A stretch of DNA of 64,000 nt, taken from an uncultured bacterium (GTDB lineage: Bacteria; Cyanobacteriota; Vampirovibrionia; Gastranaerophilales; Gastranaerophilaceae). Position 1 is the first letter of the stretch, and each line of letters starts with the position of its first letter. Below the pieces are notes generated by a model that saw only the letters and a program-made list of their open reading frames with translations, made no database searches and had not been told where the DNA came from. Position numbers and translations under genes: made by a program. Shown here piece by piece: positions 1 through 9,802 of the stretch. The DNA lies in NCBI GenBank assembly GCA_946622415.1, contig CAMOPX010000001.1, forward strand, positions 1 through 64,000, read 5' to 3'.

Positions 1-111
1 ATCAAAATTCCTCATTCTCTGAACTCAGGAAAAAATGGGATAAATAATATTGCTAACGCACTTCCATTTTTTCCTTCAAACAAACAGAGTAATGTTTTAA
101 AGGAATTTTGA
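1..111 (+). CDS. C-terminal fragment of an unidentified CDS running off the window edge
   Basis: Frame 1 is open from base 1 to TGA at 109-111: IKIPHSLNSGKNGINNIANALPFFPSNKQSNVLKEF*. Confidence 0.5.
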   Translation: MKIPHSLNSGKNGINNIANALPFFPSNKQSNVLKEF

Positions 112-188
112 TTAAATCTTGATGTTGAATAAGAATCCCACGCATTAACGAAGTGATGTATTTGTTATGCAACGAAAATTTCGTTAAG

Positions 189-232
189 AAATCGTGTTGT
201 TTGAGAGGTTGAAAACCTCGAGTTCACGATTT
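189..232. repeat. Nested inverted repeat (AAATCGTG...CACGATTT enclosing GAGGTT-GAA-AACCTC)
   Basis: 8-bp outer and 6-bp inner perfect stems read directly. Confidence 0.7.
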
Positions 233-280
233 TAGAAATTAAGTTGCAATAACAAAACGAACGAAGTGACAGCTAAGGCG

Positions 281-364
281 AGTTTCTTTTCCGTTGCTTT
301 TCTTTGCAGGTTCAAAGAAAAGCAACAAATATGAAAAAGAACCTTTCTTTTCGGTAAAAGAAAG
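281..364. repeat. Intergenic element with two tandem hairpins
   Basis: GTTGCTTTTCTTTG(293-306)/CAAAGAAAAGCAAC(313-326), 14-bp perfect stem; CTTTCTTTT(343-351)/AAAAGAAAG(356-364), 9-bp stem with CGGT loop; partial copy at 12971-13010. Confidence 0.7.
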
Positions 365-467
365 CAGTAAATATAAAGAATAACTCTTTTTTAAAAATAT
401 CCCCTATTGTTATTCTTTTGTTTGTTATACAATTTTCTTGTATTCCATTAAAGAAAGCATAACAACA

Positions 468-2258
468 ATGAAAAATAAAAAACTCAGAAATATAGCAATA
501 ATAGCTCACGTTGACCACGGTAAAACGACTCTTGTGGATTGTATTTTAGATGCCACAAACGTATTTAAAGAACATCAGGAAATGGGTACCTGTGTATTAG
601 ACAGTAACGATATTGAACGTGAAAGAGGAATAACAATTCTGTCTAAAAATGTTGCGGTTGAATATAAGGGAGTAAAAATTAATGTCGTAGATACCCCGGG
701 CCACGCAGATTTTGGCGGTGAAGTTGAACGTGTGCTGGGTATGGTGGATGGAGCATTATTGATTGTAGATGCACAAGAAGGACCTATGCCCCAAACTCGT
801 TTTGTATTATCAAAAGCGCTTGAATTGGGTATAAGAATCATTGTTGTAATAAATAAAATTGATAAACCGGGCGCAGACCCCGACGGTACATTGGATAAGG
901 TATTTGATTTATTTACCGAATTAACGGACAGAGATGACCTGATTGATTTCCCTGTTATCTATGCGTCATCTTTGAATCGTTTTGCAAAAGTTAATTTGGA
1001 AGATGAAAACAAAAATATCCTTCCTCTTTTGGATTGTATATTGGAAAATATTGAAGGCCCTGAAGCTGATGTAGATTTACCTTTACAATTGCAAATTACA
1101 ACGCTTGATTATAACGATTATGTCGGAAGAATCGCAATCGGCAGAATTGCAAACGGCTCAATTAAATCAGGCGAACAAGTTACATTGTTAAAAGCTGACG
1201 GTACCGCTCAAAAAGGCAAAATTGCAAAATTATTCGGTTTTAAAGACTTAGGCAGAGTTGAAATACAAGAAGCGTTTGCAGGTGATATAGTCGGAATTGC
1301 AGGATTTTCAGATATTCAAATAGGAGAAACAATTTCCTGCTTAAATAATCCTGTTGCTTTACCTTTAATAAAAATTGATGAACCGACTCTGCAAATGAAT
1401 TTTTCAATTAATGATTCACCTTTTGCAGGTACGGAAGGAAAATTTGTTACATCAAGACAACTCAGAAAGAGACTTTATTTCGAATTGGAAAAAAATGTTT
1501 CACTTCGTGTTGAAGATACGGATTCTACAGATGTATTTAAAGTTTCAGGCAGAGGCGAACTGCATTTATCAATTTTAATTGAAACAATGCGCCGTGAAGG
1601 CTACGAATTTCAAGTTTCAAAACCGGAAGTTATTTACAAAGAAACACCGGACGGCATTAAACAAGAGCCTTATGAAAATTTGATTGTGGATGTGCCTGAA
1701 GAATTTGTCGGCTCTGTGATTGAAAAACTGGCTTCAAGAAAAGCTCAAATGCTCAATATGGAAGCGGGACCAAAAAGAACAAATATTGATTTTATTATAC
1801 CCGCCAGAGGTTTAATCGGTTTCAGGTCTGAATTTATCAGAATGACAAAAGGAGAAGGTATTATGTATCATACTTTTGCTCATTATGATGATTATGCGGG
1901 TGATATCCCCCGCCAAAGAACAGGTTCTCTGATTGCACATGAAGATGGCGAAGCTGTTGCTTATGCCTTGCACCAATTTGAAGATAGAGGCGTGTTCTTT
2001 ATTACTCCGAAAACAAAAGTATATAGAGGAATGATAGTCGGTGAATGCAACAGACCCCAAGATATCCCCGTTAATGTTTGTAAAACAAAGAAAATGACTA
2101 ATATGAGATCTGCAACGGCAGATGTTATGGTTACCCTGCAAGCGCCAAAAACAATGGGTTTAGAGGATGCTCTTGAATATATTCAGGATGATGAGCTTGT
2201 TGAAATAACACCTGAAAATATCAGAATAAGAAAAGCGGATTTGGTGAAATTAAGATAA
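468..2258 (+). CDS. typA: Translational GTPase TypA/BipA
   Basis: IAIIAHVDHGKTTL, DIERERGITILSKN, DTPGHADFGGEVERV; full-length BipA-like. Likely start ATG468 rather than ORF start 438. Confidence 0.95.
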   Translation: MKNKKLRNIAIIAHVDHGKTTLVDCILDATNVFKEHQEMGTCVLDSNDIERERGITILSKNVAVEYKGVKINVVDTPGHADFGGEVERVLGMVDGALLIVDAQEGPMPQTRFVLSKALELGIRIIVVINKIDKPGADPDGTLDKVFDLFTELTDRDDLIDFPVIYASSLNRFAKVNLEDENKNILPLLDCILENIEGPEADVDLPLQLQITTLDYNDYVGRIAIGRIANGSIKSGEQVTLLKADGTAQKGKIAKLFGFKDLGRVEIQEAFAGDIVGIAGFSDIQIGETISCLNNPVALPLIKIDEPTLQMNFSINDSPFAGTEGKFVTSRQLRKRLYFELEKNVSLRVEDTDSTDVFKVSGRGELHLSILIETMRREGYEFQVSKPEVIYKETPDGIKQEPYENLIVDVPEEFVGSVIEKLASRKAQMLNMEAGPKRTNIDFIIPARGLIGFRSEFIRMTKGEGIMYHTFAHYDDYAGDIPRQRTGSLIAHEDGEAVAYALHQFEDRGVFFITPKTKVYRGMIVGECNRPQDIPVNVCKTKKMTNMRSATADVMVTLQAPKTMGLEDALEYIQDDELVEITPENIRIRKADLVKLR

Positions 2259-2280
2259 TAAATCTTTTTATAAAATTTAA

Positions 2281-2317
2281 AAAACTATCTTCAATTAATT
2301 AGAGGATAGTTTTTTTA
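2281..2317 (+). terminator. Intrinsic terminator after typA
   Basis: AACTATCTTC-aattaatta-GAGGATAGTT followed by a T run. Confidence 0.75.
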
Positions 2318-2340
2318 ATACTATTTTTTAAAATATAAAT

Positions 2341-3204
2341 ATGGATATTAAAGATGCGGTAAACAAGTTTGATACTGTATATAAAACAGTACTCATCCCA
2401 AAGCTTTCTCCTATAGAAAATTACAGGAAAAAACAGCAAAAATTAGCAAATAAATTTATTAATGTATTGCTTCCCTTTAGAAAACAAGCAATAGTAGATG
2501 ATTATGCAATTAAAACGAAAAATAATCTTTTTTCCATTATGCTTTCTTGTTTTGCAAAAGTAAAAACATCAAACGATGTTATAGATATGGATGAAATCAG
2601 AGATTTAGGCTTTTGTGCAAATGCAAACGATGTCAAATATGGTGCTATGGCTGTTTGCACTTATAAAAATAATAAAATAATTTTTACGGAAGAAAAAATT
2701 CAAAGAAATTCAAAAGATAAAGAAGATAATGCAACTTATGCTTTGTTTAACGGCCTTGCAATAAGAATTGAAACAGGAAAAAATCTTAATATAAAAACTG
2801 TTCTATCAAGACATGCAAAGAACTTTTCAACATCTGAAAGAGAAAATGTTTATTTAGGTTCAAAAGTTAATTTTAAATACAATAACAAAGATAAACTCGA
2901 AACCGTCAAATTTGAAACCTCGGAATACGGAAAAATGTTTGATATTTTTTCTAATGATGAAACAAAAACAAGAAAAATATTAACCGAAAAATTCTTGGAA
3001 AAAATCAAACTCACAAGAGATTCTTTTAAAACCGCAGGAATAAGTATTGCAATCGTAAATTCGGATATTTATATTTTTATTGAACAGGATAAATTCTTCT
3101 TTGATGATTTCAATTTGGATAAAGAAGTATCAGATAAAGCTATATTGAAAAAGATATTTGAAAATTTGGTTTATCTTTTTAATATGATGAATTATTTTTG
3201 TTAA
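2341..3204 (+). CDS. DUF3137-like protein without TM segments
   Basis: Shares the N-terminal 'IPKLSPIENYRKK' pattern and the 'GKMFDIFSNDETKTRKILTEKFLEKI' region with the protein at 25488-26483. Confidence 0.7.
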   Translation: MDIKDAVNKFDTVYKTVLIPKLSPIENYRKKQQKLANKFINVLLPFRKQAIVDDYAIKTKNNLFSIMLSCFAKVKTSNDVIDMDEIRDLGFCANANDVKYGAMAVCTYKNNKIIFTEEKIQRNSKDKEDNATYALFNGLAIRIETGKNLNIKTVLSRHAKNFSTSERENVYLGSKVNFKYNNKDKLETVKFETSEYGKMFDIFSNDETKTRKILTEKFLEKIKLTRDSFKTAGISIAIVNSDIYIFIEQDKFFFDDFNLDKEVSDKAILKKIFENLVYLFNMMNYFC

Positions 3205-3226
3205 AGATAAAAATTTATAAAAAATT

Positions 3227-3250
3227 AAAGCACCCGATTGGGTGCTTTTA
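3227..3250. terminator. Bidirectional intrinsic terminator between convergent genes
   Basis: AAAGCACCC-gatt-GGGTGCTTT with flanking A/T tracts. Confidence 0.85.
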
Positions 3251-3253
3251 ATA

Positions 3254-4327
3254 TTATACTTCTACATATTCTTTTAATCTTTTTGAACGATTAGGATGAC
3301 GAAGTTTTCTTAGTGCTTTTGCTTCGATTTGACGGATTCTTTCACGAGTAACGCCGAATAATTGTCCTACTTCTTCCAATGTTCTTTGACGACCGTCATC
3401 CATACCAAAACGTAATCTCAAAACATCACGTTCACGAGCGGATAGAGAACCCAATACTTCCGCTAAATCTTCCCTTAATAATTCATGGGCAACTGTTTTA
3501 ACGGGAGCATCAGCGTCTTTATCTTCTATAAAATCGCCAAGACGGGAATCTTCTTCTTTTCCTATCGGAGTTTCTAAAGATAAAGGTTCTTGTGCAACTT
3601 TTATTATTTCTCTTAATTTATTGATTGAAATACCCATTTCTTGCGAAAGTTCTTCTTCTGAAGGTTTTCTTGCAAGTTCTTGTGCGAGTTTTCTTGTGAC
3701 TTTTTTAAGTTTATTGATTGTTTCAACCATGTGAACGGGGATTCTGATTGTTCTTGCTTGGTCTGCAATTGCACGGGTAATAGCTTGTCTAATCCACCAG
3801 GTTGCATAAGTTGAAAATTTGTAGCCTCTTTCGTGGTCGAATTTTTCAGCAGCTCTGATTAAACCTAAGTTTCCTTCTTGAATTAAATCCAAAAAGAGCA
3901 TGCCTCTGCCAACATATTTTTTTGCAATAGATACAACAAGACGAAGGTTCGCTTGTACGAGTTTTCTTTTTGCGATAGCACCTGCATTTCCGCCTGCTAC
4001 AATTTTTCTTGCCAAATCTATTTCTTCATCGGCAGTCAACAATTTTACTCTGCCTATTTCTCTCAAATACATACGAACCGGATCATCAACAGAGATTCCT
4101 CTCGGTGCTGATAAGTCGGTTTCTTGTTCATCTTCTTCGTCACGATTGTCAAAATACATAGAAGATGATGAACTTTCTATGGGGCTTGTCATGCCTTGTG
4201 TACGCATAATATTCGTAATGTTATCGGTTTCTAAGCCTGTGGATTCAAAATATTCTTCTTCTTCAATCATTTCTGTTTTATCCATTACGCTTATTACGGA
4301 GCTTTCCGGATTTCTTTTTCTGCCCAT
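3254..4327 (-). CDS. rpoD: RNA polymerase sigma factor RpoD (sigma-70)
   Basis: [68 protein letters not shown]. Confidence 0.95.
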   Translation of the reverse strand: MGRKRNPESSVISVMDKTEMIEEEEYFESTGLETDNITNIMRTQGMTSPIESSSSSMYFDNRDEEDEQETDLSAPRGISVDDPVRMYLREIGRVKLLTADEEIDLARKIVAGGNAGAIAKRKLVQANLRLVVSIAKKYVGRGMLFLDLIQEGNLGLIRAAEKFDHERGYKFSTYATWWIRQAITRAIADQARTIRIPVHMVETINKLKKVTRKLAQELARKPSEEELSQEMGISINKLREIIKVAQEPLSLETPIGKEEDSRLGDFIEDKDADAPVKTVAHELLREDLAEVLGSLSARERDVLRLRFGMDDGRQRTLEEVGQLFGVTRERIRQIEAKALRKLRHPNRSKRLKEYVEV

Positions 4328-4346
4328 TTAGCTTTTTCTCCAATCT

Positions 4347-6218
4347 TTATTGATTTATTAAGCCTTGAAAGATTTGCTGAGATATTTTCATTTTTTCTTC
4401 TTGTGAGATGTTTTCATCTTTCAGCATCTTTTTCAATTCTTCTTTTTTGTTCTGCATTTTTATATTACTTAATCTCATAAATGTTTCGTCTGTCGCCTTT
4501 TTGTAATCCTCAAAGGTTAAGTTGTTAAATTCATGCGAAGTAAAAATATCGTCTGAGATTTTTTTTTGAATATCTTCGTTATTATAAAACTCAAGAAAAA
4601 CTTTTTTTGCTAGTTCATCAACATTATTTACCGATTGTAACGTTTTTTCAATTGAAGATAGTATTGTAGATGTAGTCTTGTTTTCAGCTGAGTAACCTGA
4701 AATACATTTTTCAATATAATCTTTTTTCTCGTTATCGTTTGCGGAAAATGCGAGTTTTATAATATTTTCTTCCATTAATTCCAGTTGTGTGTGTGAATCT
4801 TTTTGAATTAATTTTCTTGAATTTGCAAAGTCGTCATTTTCTATCCTCAATATTCCGAATTCTTCGTTTTGTCTGTTCAGAATTTGTGTTTTTAAGATGT
4901 TTTCCGACACTCCTAATTTATAGGCTGCCGTTTTAATATAATCGTCCAAAATTACAAGATTTTTAATTTGATACAAAATTTCAACTATTTGGTTGACATA
5001 AGAACTTTTTTCTTGGGGGGTGAGTTTGTTTGTTATAGAAGAATATATTTGATTTAATTGATAATCCAACAAAAGCGGTGCTGCTTCAACTTTTTTTAAA
5101 TATTCTTCGCCGCCGAATTCTCTTATGTATTCATCAGGATCTTTGCCTTCAATTTCTTGTACCACTCTGATTTCACAAACATTGTCGCTGTTTTGGAAGT
5201 TTGAATCGTATTGTTTAATGTCGCCTAAATTTCCGAAAATATTTTTAATAACCTCAGCACCGTGCTCGATTGCTTTTTTGCCTGCGGAATCCGTATCAAA
5301 AGCAAGATAAATTCTTCTTGAAGGACTGTATCTGCTGATTAATTTTATATGCTGCGGTGTTAGTGCTGTTCCGCAAGTTGCAACAGCATTTTCTACTCCG
5401 CCTAAATGTGCCGATATAACGTCAAAATATCCCTCCATAAATATAATGCCGTCTTTTTCTCTGATTGCGTCTTTTGCTCTGTTTAAGCCGAATAACACAG
5501 AACTTTTGTTATAAATTATACTTTCGGGAGAATTAATGTATTTTGCTCCTTGTGATTCCAGTATTTTTCTTGCGCCGAAAGCAATAGTGTTTGAATTTGC
5601 GTCTTTAATCGGAATTATTATTCTGTTTCTGAATCTGTCCGAATATTGTCCTTCATGTTCGTAAACAAGTCCCGCTTTATTCATTTCATCAACGGTAAAG
5701 CCTAAATTTAGTAAATAATTTTTTAAGTCATTATTTCCTTTTGGTGCCAGTCCTAAAGAAAATTTTGATATTGCGACTTCATTTATTCCTCTTTTTCCTA
5801 AATATTCAAGGGCTTTTTCGTTTGATTCAAGATTCTTTTTAAAGTATTTCGTGCTGACTTCCATTAAGTTATAAAGGCGTTCTTTTAGAGCTTTATTTTT
5901 TTGAGCGTTTTGCGAATTAAATTTTGGAAGCTCAATACCTAATGCTTGTGCTTGTTCTTCAATTACTTCCGTGAAGCTTTGATTATTGATTTTCATTAAA
6001 AAAGTAAGAACGTCGCCGCCTTCTCCGCATCCAAAGCATTTAAAAATCTGTTTATCGGGAGTAACAACAAACGAAGGGGTCTTATCATGGTGAAAAGGGC
6101 ATTGTCCTTGAAAATTTCTGCCGGTTTTTTTAAGTACAACATATCTGGATACTACTTCGACTATATCCAAACTGTTCTTTATCTGCTCGACTACTTGTTG
6201 ATACGAAATTTCCGACAT
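4347..6218 (-). CDS. dnaG: DNA primase
   Basis: CPFHHDKTPSF...FKCFGCGEGGDV zinc-binding N-terminus; EGYFDVI Toprim; adjacent to rpoD. Confidence 0.95.
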   Translation of the reverse strand: MSEISYQQVVEQIKNSLDIVEVVSRYVVLKKTGRNFQGQCPFHHDKTPSFVVTPDKQIFKCFGCGEGGDVLTFLMKINNQSFTEVIEEQAQALGIELPKFNSQNAQKNKALKERLYNLMEVSTKYFKKNLESNEKALEYLGKRGINEVAISKFSLGLAPKGNNDLKNYLLNLGFTVDEMNKAGLVYEHEGQYSDRFRNRIIIPIKDANSNTIAFGARKILESQGAKYINSPESIIYNKSSVLFGLNRAKDAIREKDGIIFMEGYFDVISAHLGGVENAVATCGTALTPQHIKLISRYSPSRRIYLAFDTDSAGKKAIEHGAEVIKNIFGNLGDIKQYDSNFQNSDNVCEIRVVQEIEGKDPDEYIREFGGEEYLKKVEAAPLLLDYQLNQIYSSITNKLTPQEKSSYVNQIVEILYQIKNLVILDDYIKTAAYKLGVSENILKTQILNRQNEEFGILRIENDDFANSRKLIQKDSHTQLELMEENIIKLAFSANDNEKKDYIEKCISGYSAENKTTSTILSSIEKTLQSVNNVDELAKKVFLEFYNNEDIQKKISDDIFTSHEFNNLTFEDYKKATDETFMRLSNIKMQNKKEELKKMLKDENISQEEKMKISQQIFQGLINQ

Positions 6219-6358
6219 TAAAAATTAATTCTTCCTCATTCTCGTCATGTTATAACACTGAAACGTCATGCTTTAAAGACTAAAATGCAAATATTTTAAA
6301 AAAAGTTTACATCAAAAAAATTTTATGATTAAATTTAACTAATTGGGGTTTCAAGGGC

Positions 6359-7288
6359 ATGGAAGATTCTTCTTTAGAAAATTTATTTTCCTATATTGAC
6401 GGTAAATCAGAAGAAACGAATTTTGATTTAGCTTTTGAACTTGATGAAATTAAAACAAAACACTCCTATATAAAATTTTACAACTGTTTAAAACATATTC
6501 TTGAAAAAAGTAATGATACAAAAACTCTGGATAAGCTCATTCGCTATTTGGCTTTAAATTTTGATAAGAGAAATTTACCTTTGCTTATTGATTTTATTTT
6601 AAGACCCTTAAATGATAATTCTTTTGTCAATATAAAAGTCATGGCAATAAAAATGCTTCCAAAATACAACGATACTTCATCCGTTCAGGCATTATTATTT
6701 TGTTTGAATGATAAAAATTCAAATTACAAAATAAAATTAGCATCGGCCGAAGCACTCGGGAAAATCGGTGATATAAATGCTTTTGAATCTTTAGGCAGAA
6801 TTGCAACCGATGAAAACGAAGAATCCGCATACATTAAAGAATCTGCAGTGACGGCATTAGGTATGCTTGGGGATGATAGGGCAATAGATGTTTTTTCTTC
6901 AATAATGAATACAAAACAAATATTTAAATCAAAATTTTCTTTTTTAAAAGAAAAAATAATGGAAGCAATGAATAAATTTGATATTTCCAAGAATAAAAAA
7001 GCACTCGATATAATAAAAAAATCTCTTTTTGACATGAATCCGAGTGTCAGAATTTCAGCTGTTGAAACGTTAATGAATTCCGATTTAACGGAAAGCTATG
7101 ACCTTATTTTCGGTGTATTAAAATTTGATAACGACATAGAAGTCAGAAAAAATGCTCTTGTTGCTTTGTATAATATAAAAAATGATATAACTGTTCTCTA
7201 TGATGTAATAAAAGGCGAATACCCCGATGAATTAAAAGAATATTCAAAAGAAATAATTAAAGAGCTGGAGGAAAATAATGAAGAATAA
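6359..7288 (+). CDS. HEAT-repeat protein
   Basis: Repeats such as 'LASAEALGKIGDINAFESLGRIA' and 'VTALGMLGDDRAIDVF'. Confidence 0.8.
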   Translation: MEDSSLENLFSYIDGKSEETNFDLAFELDEIKTKHSYIKFYNCLKHILEKSNDTKTLDKLIRYLALNFDKRNLPLLIDFILRPLNDNSFVNIKVMAIKMLPKYNDTSSVQALLFCLNDKNSNYKIKLASAEALGKIGDINAFESLGRIATDENEESAYIKESAVTALGMLGDDRAIDVFSSIMNTKQIFKSKFSFLKEKIMEAMNKFDISKNKKALDIIKKSLFDMNPSVRISAVETLMNSDLTESYDLIFGVLKFDNDIEVRKNALVALYNIKNDITVLYDVIKGEYPDELKEYSKEIIKELEENNEE

Positions 7289-7937
7289 TACCGCGATTGT
7301 ATTGTTATCCGGTGGCTTGGACAGTCTGGTTTCTTTGGATATCGCAGCAAAAAAATTTGATATTAAATTACTTCTGACATTTAATTACGGGCAAAAAGCA
7401 TTTAAAGAAGAATTTGATGCGAGCTTAAACATTGCAAAATTTTATAACATACCGCATGCAACGATTGAATTGCCTTTTTTAAAGGAAATAACAAATAATG
7501 CTTTAACCGATAACAAAAACAATAATCTTGATGATTTTTCATCCGTGTGGATTCCTAACAGAAACGGACTTTTTTTAAATATAGCAGCATCTTATTGTGA
7601 TAAATTCGGTTATGACTACATTGTTTTTGGTGCAAATAAAAAAGAAGCCGAGCAGTTTTCGGATAATTCGGAAGAATTTATAGAAAAATGTAACGTATTT
7701 TTTCAATATTCAACCCTGAAACAGCCAAAAGTATTTGCACCTTGTTTATATTTTGATAAAATAGAGATTATTAATTATGCTATAGAAAATAATGTACCTT
7801 TAGAATTTATTAAAAGTTGTTATGATTCAAAAAGCAACACAAATAAAAAGCATTGCGGAAAATGTATGTCTTGCAAATTGCTCAAGGAAGCATTAGAAAA
7901 AAGCAAAAAACCGGAACTTGTTAAGGAATTGTTTTGA
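7278..7937 (+). CDS. queC: 7-cyano-7-deazaguanine synthase
   Basis: LLSGGLDSLVSL PP-loop and C-terminal CYDS...HCGKCMSC zinc motif. Confidence 0.9.
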   Translation: MKNNTAIVLLSGGLDSLVSLDIAAKKFDIKLLLTFNYGQKAFKEEFDASLNIAKFYNIPHATIELPFLKEITNNALTDNKNNNLDDFSSVWIPNRNGLFLNIAASYCDKFGYDYIVFGANKKEAEQFSDNSEEFIEKCNVFFQYSTLKQPKVFAPCLYFDKIEIINYAIENNVPLEFIKSCYDSKSNTNKKHCGKCMSCKLLKEALEKSKKPELVKELF

Positions 7938-8497
7938 TGCAGACTCTATTTATAGATAAAGAAATTAAATATGAAGGCCGTGAGCTTTCTCCTCATTGGA
8001 TATATAAAAATTTTAATATTTTAGGAGATGCCATTGTTTCTTTTATCGGCGAAGTTGATGTTAATATAACAGAAATGGTTGATATAGAAGATGTTATCAA
8101 TAATGAACCCATTTATTCAAAAAAAATGTTAAATTTTATTATTGAACAGTATTCCGTAACATTAGAAGAAATGGTTTGTTTGCAAAGACTTTTTGTTTCA
8201 ATAATTAAAGATATCATTGAAGAAAAAACGGGAAAAAAAATTAGAAGAAGCGGGGACGATTTGTTTTTTGATAACAGAAAGCTTTCTGTTTCTATTGCAA
8301 CAAAATCCGTAACTTCTTGCCTTATTCATACCGCATTGAATATAATAAAAGAAGGAGCACCCATAGAAGCCTCCGATTTATCCGAGATCGGAATAGAGGA
8401 CTATATTCAATTCGGCAGGGAAGTAATGTCAAAATATAAAAACGAAGTTGAAGATATAAAGCTTGCAACATATAAAGTCAGAGGTGTTGTCGAATAA
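7937..8497 (+). CDS. DUF366 family protein
   Basis: Overall resemblance to COG2029/DUF366; ATG overlaps the queC stop (TGATG). Confidence 0.65.
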   Translation: MQTLFIDKEIKYEGRELSPHWIYKNFNILGDAIVSFIGEVDVNITEMVDIEDVINNEPIYSKKMLNFIIEQYSVTLEEMVCLQRLFVSIIKDIIEEKTGKKIRRSGDDLFFDNRKLSVSIATKSVTSCLIHTALNIIKEGAPIEASDLSEIGIEDYIQFGREVMSKYKNEVEDIKLATYKVRGVVE

Positions 8498-9237
8498 TGA
8501 GCAACAATTCACCCAATTATTTTGCATATAAAAAAAGCAAATACAGAAAAGACATAGCGCAGCCGCCAAAAAAACCTATGTCTAAACTGAATTTTCTGTT
8601 TCAGCTTTTTATTGCAACATTTATTATAATGTTTATCGTAATTGTTGTTTCCATCATGAAGTATTCATCTAAAATGGATATTGAATATTCTAAGAAAGAA
8701 ATAAAATTAAACAGCACGTTTGCACCTTTTCAACAGGATAATCTCGATAATCAAAGTTATGATAACGAAAAACAATTAAAAATAGATAAAAGATTGATTC
8801 TGATACAACAAGAAGAAAATGCACCGAGTGAAGCAAAAATAATTACACCCGAAAAATCCAAAAATGAAGTTATAGATCCTTTATTATTGGAAGAAAACAA
8901 GAAAATAGAAAAAGAGCAAAAAATAAAAGAAGCAACGGAAACAATTTTTGAATCGGAAGAACATACAAAACACGATGTATCTCCAATTTTACCTTCAGAT
9001 AATAAAAATATAACAATTATGTCAAAAGTTCTTGTCGGAAGATTTTCGAGTTTTGAAGATGCACAGAGATTACAGGGTGTTATAAAAGCAAAAGATTCTT
9101 CTTTGAGTCCTTATGTTAAAAAGGTTGGAGATGTTTTTGCCGTTCAATTGGGTTCTTATCAGGATTTCAATATTGCAAAGAATCAGGCGAAGGTATTAAA
9201 ATCAAAAGGACTGGATGTTTGGATTTATCAGCAATAA
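8497..9237 (+). CDS. Single-pass membrane protein with C-terminal SPOR-like domain
   Basis: TM near residues 30-50; C-term 'VLVGRFSSFEDAQRLQGVIKAKDSSLSPYVKKVGDVFAVQLGSYQDFNIAKNQAKVLKSKGLDVWI'. Confidence 0.8.
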   Translation: MSNNSPNYFAYKKSKYRKDIAQPPKKPMSKLNFLFQLFIATFIIMFIVIVVSIMKYSSKMDIEYSKKEIKLNSTFAPFQQDNLDNQSYDNEKQLKIDKRLILIQQEENAPSEAKIITPEKSKNEVIDPLLLEENKKIEKEQKIKEATETIFESEEHTKHDVSPILPSDNKNITIMSKVLVGRFSSFEDAQRLQGVIKAKDSSLSPYVKKVGDVFAVQLGSYQDFNIAKNQAKVLKSKGLDVWIYQQ

Positions 9238-9305
9238 AACAGTTGTTTTGTTGATACATATATAGTTTTATGTTAATGTTGTTTTGAGTTAAAGAAGGAG
9301 GAATT

Positions 9306-9785
9306 ATGATAGGAAAATTGAAAAAATACGCAGATGAATTTACAACTTTTGCTATAAAAGGAAATGTTGTAGATATGGCAGTCGGCATAATCATAGGTGC
9401 TGCATTCGGTAAAATCGTTGATTCATTGGTAAAAGATATAATAATGCCTCCTATGGGTTTTTTAATGGGAAAGGTTGATTTTACAAACCTTTATTTTACT
9501 CTCCCGACTTCAATCGGAGGTGAAATTCCAAAGTATCCGACACTCGAAGCTGCACAAGCCGCAGGTGCCGTTACAATTAATTACGGTCTCTTTATAAATA
9601 CTTTAATTAGTTTTGTATTTGTTTCTTTTGCGGTATTTTTGATGATTAAATTTATCAATAAATTGAGAGCAAACGAAAAAACTCAAAAAGAAGCTGAAGC
9701 ACCGGCAACAAAAGTTTGTCCTAAATGCTGCAGCGAAATTAATATCAATGCAACAAAATGTCCTTTCTGCACAACAGATTTATAA
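9306..9785 (+). CDS. mscL: Large-conductance mechanosensitive channel MscL with C-terminal zinc ribbon
   Basis: FAIKGNVVDMAVGIIIGAAFGKIVDSLVKDIIMP; C-term CPKCCSEININATKCPFC. Confidence 0.93.
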   Translation: MIGKLKKYADEFTTFAIKGNVVDMAVGIIIGAAFGKIVDSLVKDIIMPPMGFLMGKVDFTNLYFTLPTSIGGEIPKYPTLEAAQAAGAVTINYGLFINTLISFVFVSFAVFLMIKFINKLRANEKTQKEAEAPATKVCPKCCSEININATKCPFCTTDL

Positions 9786-9802
9786 AAATATAGAGGTGTA
9801 AT

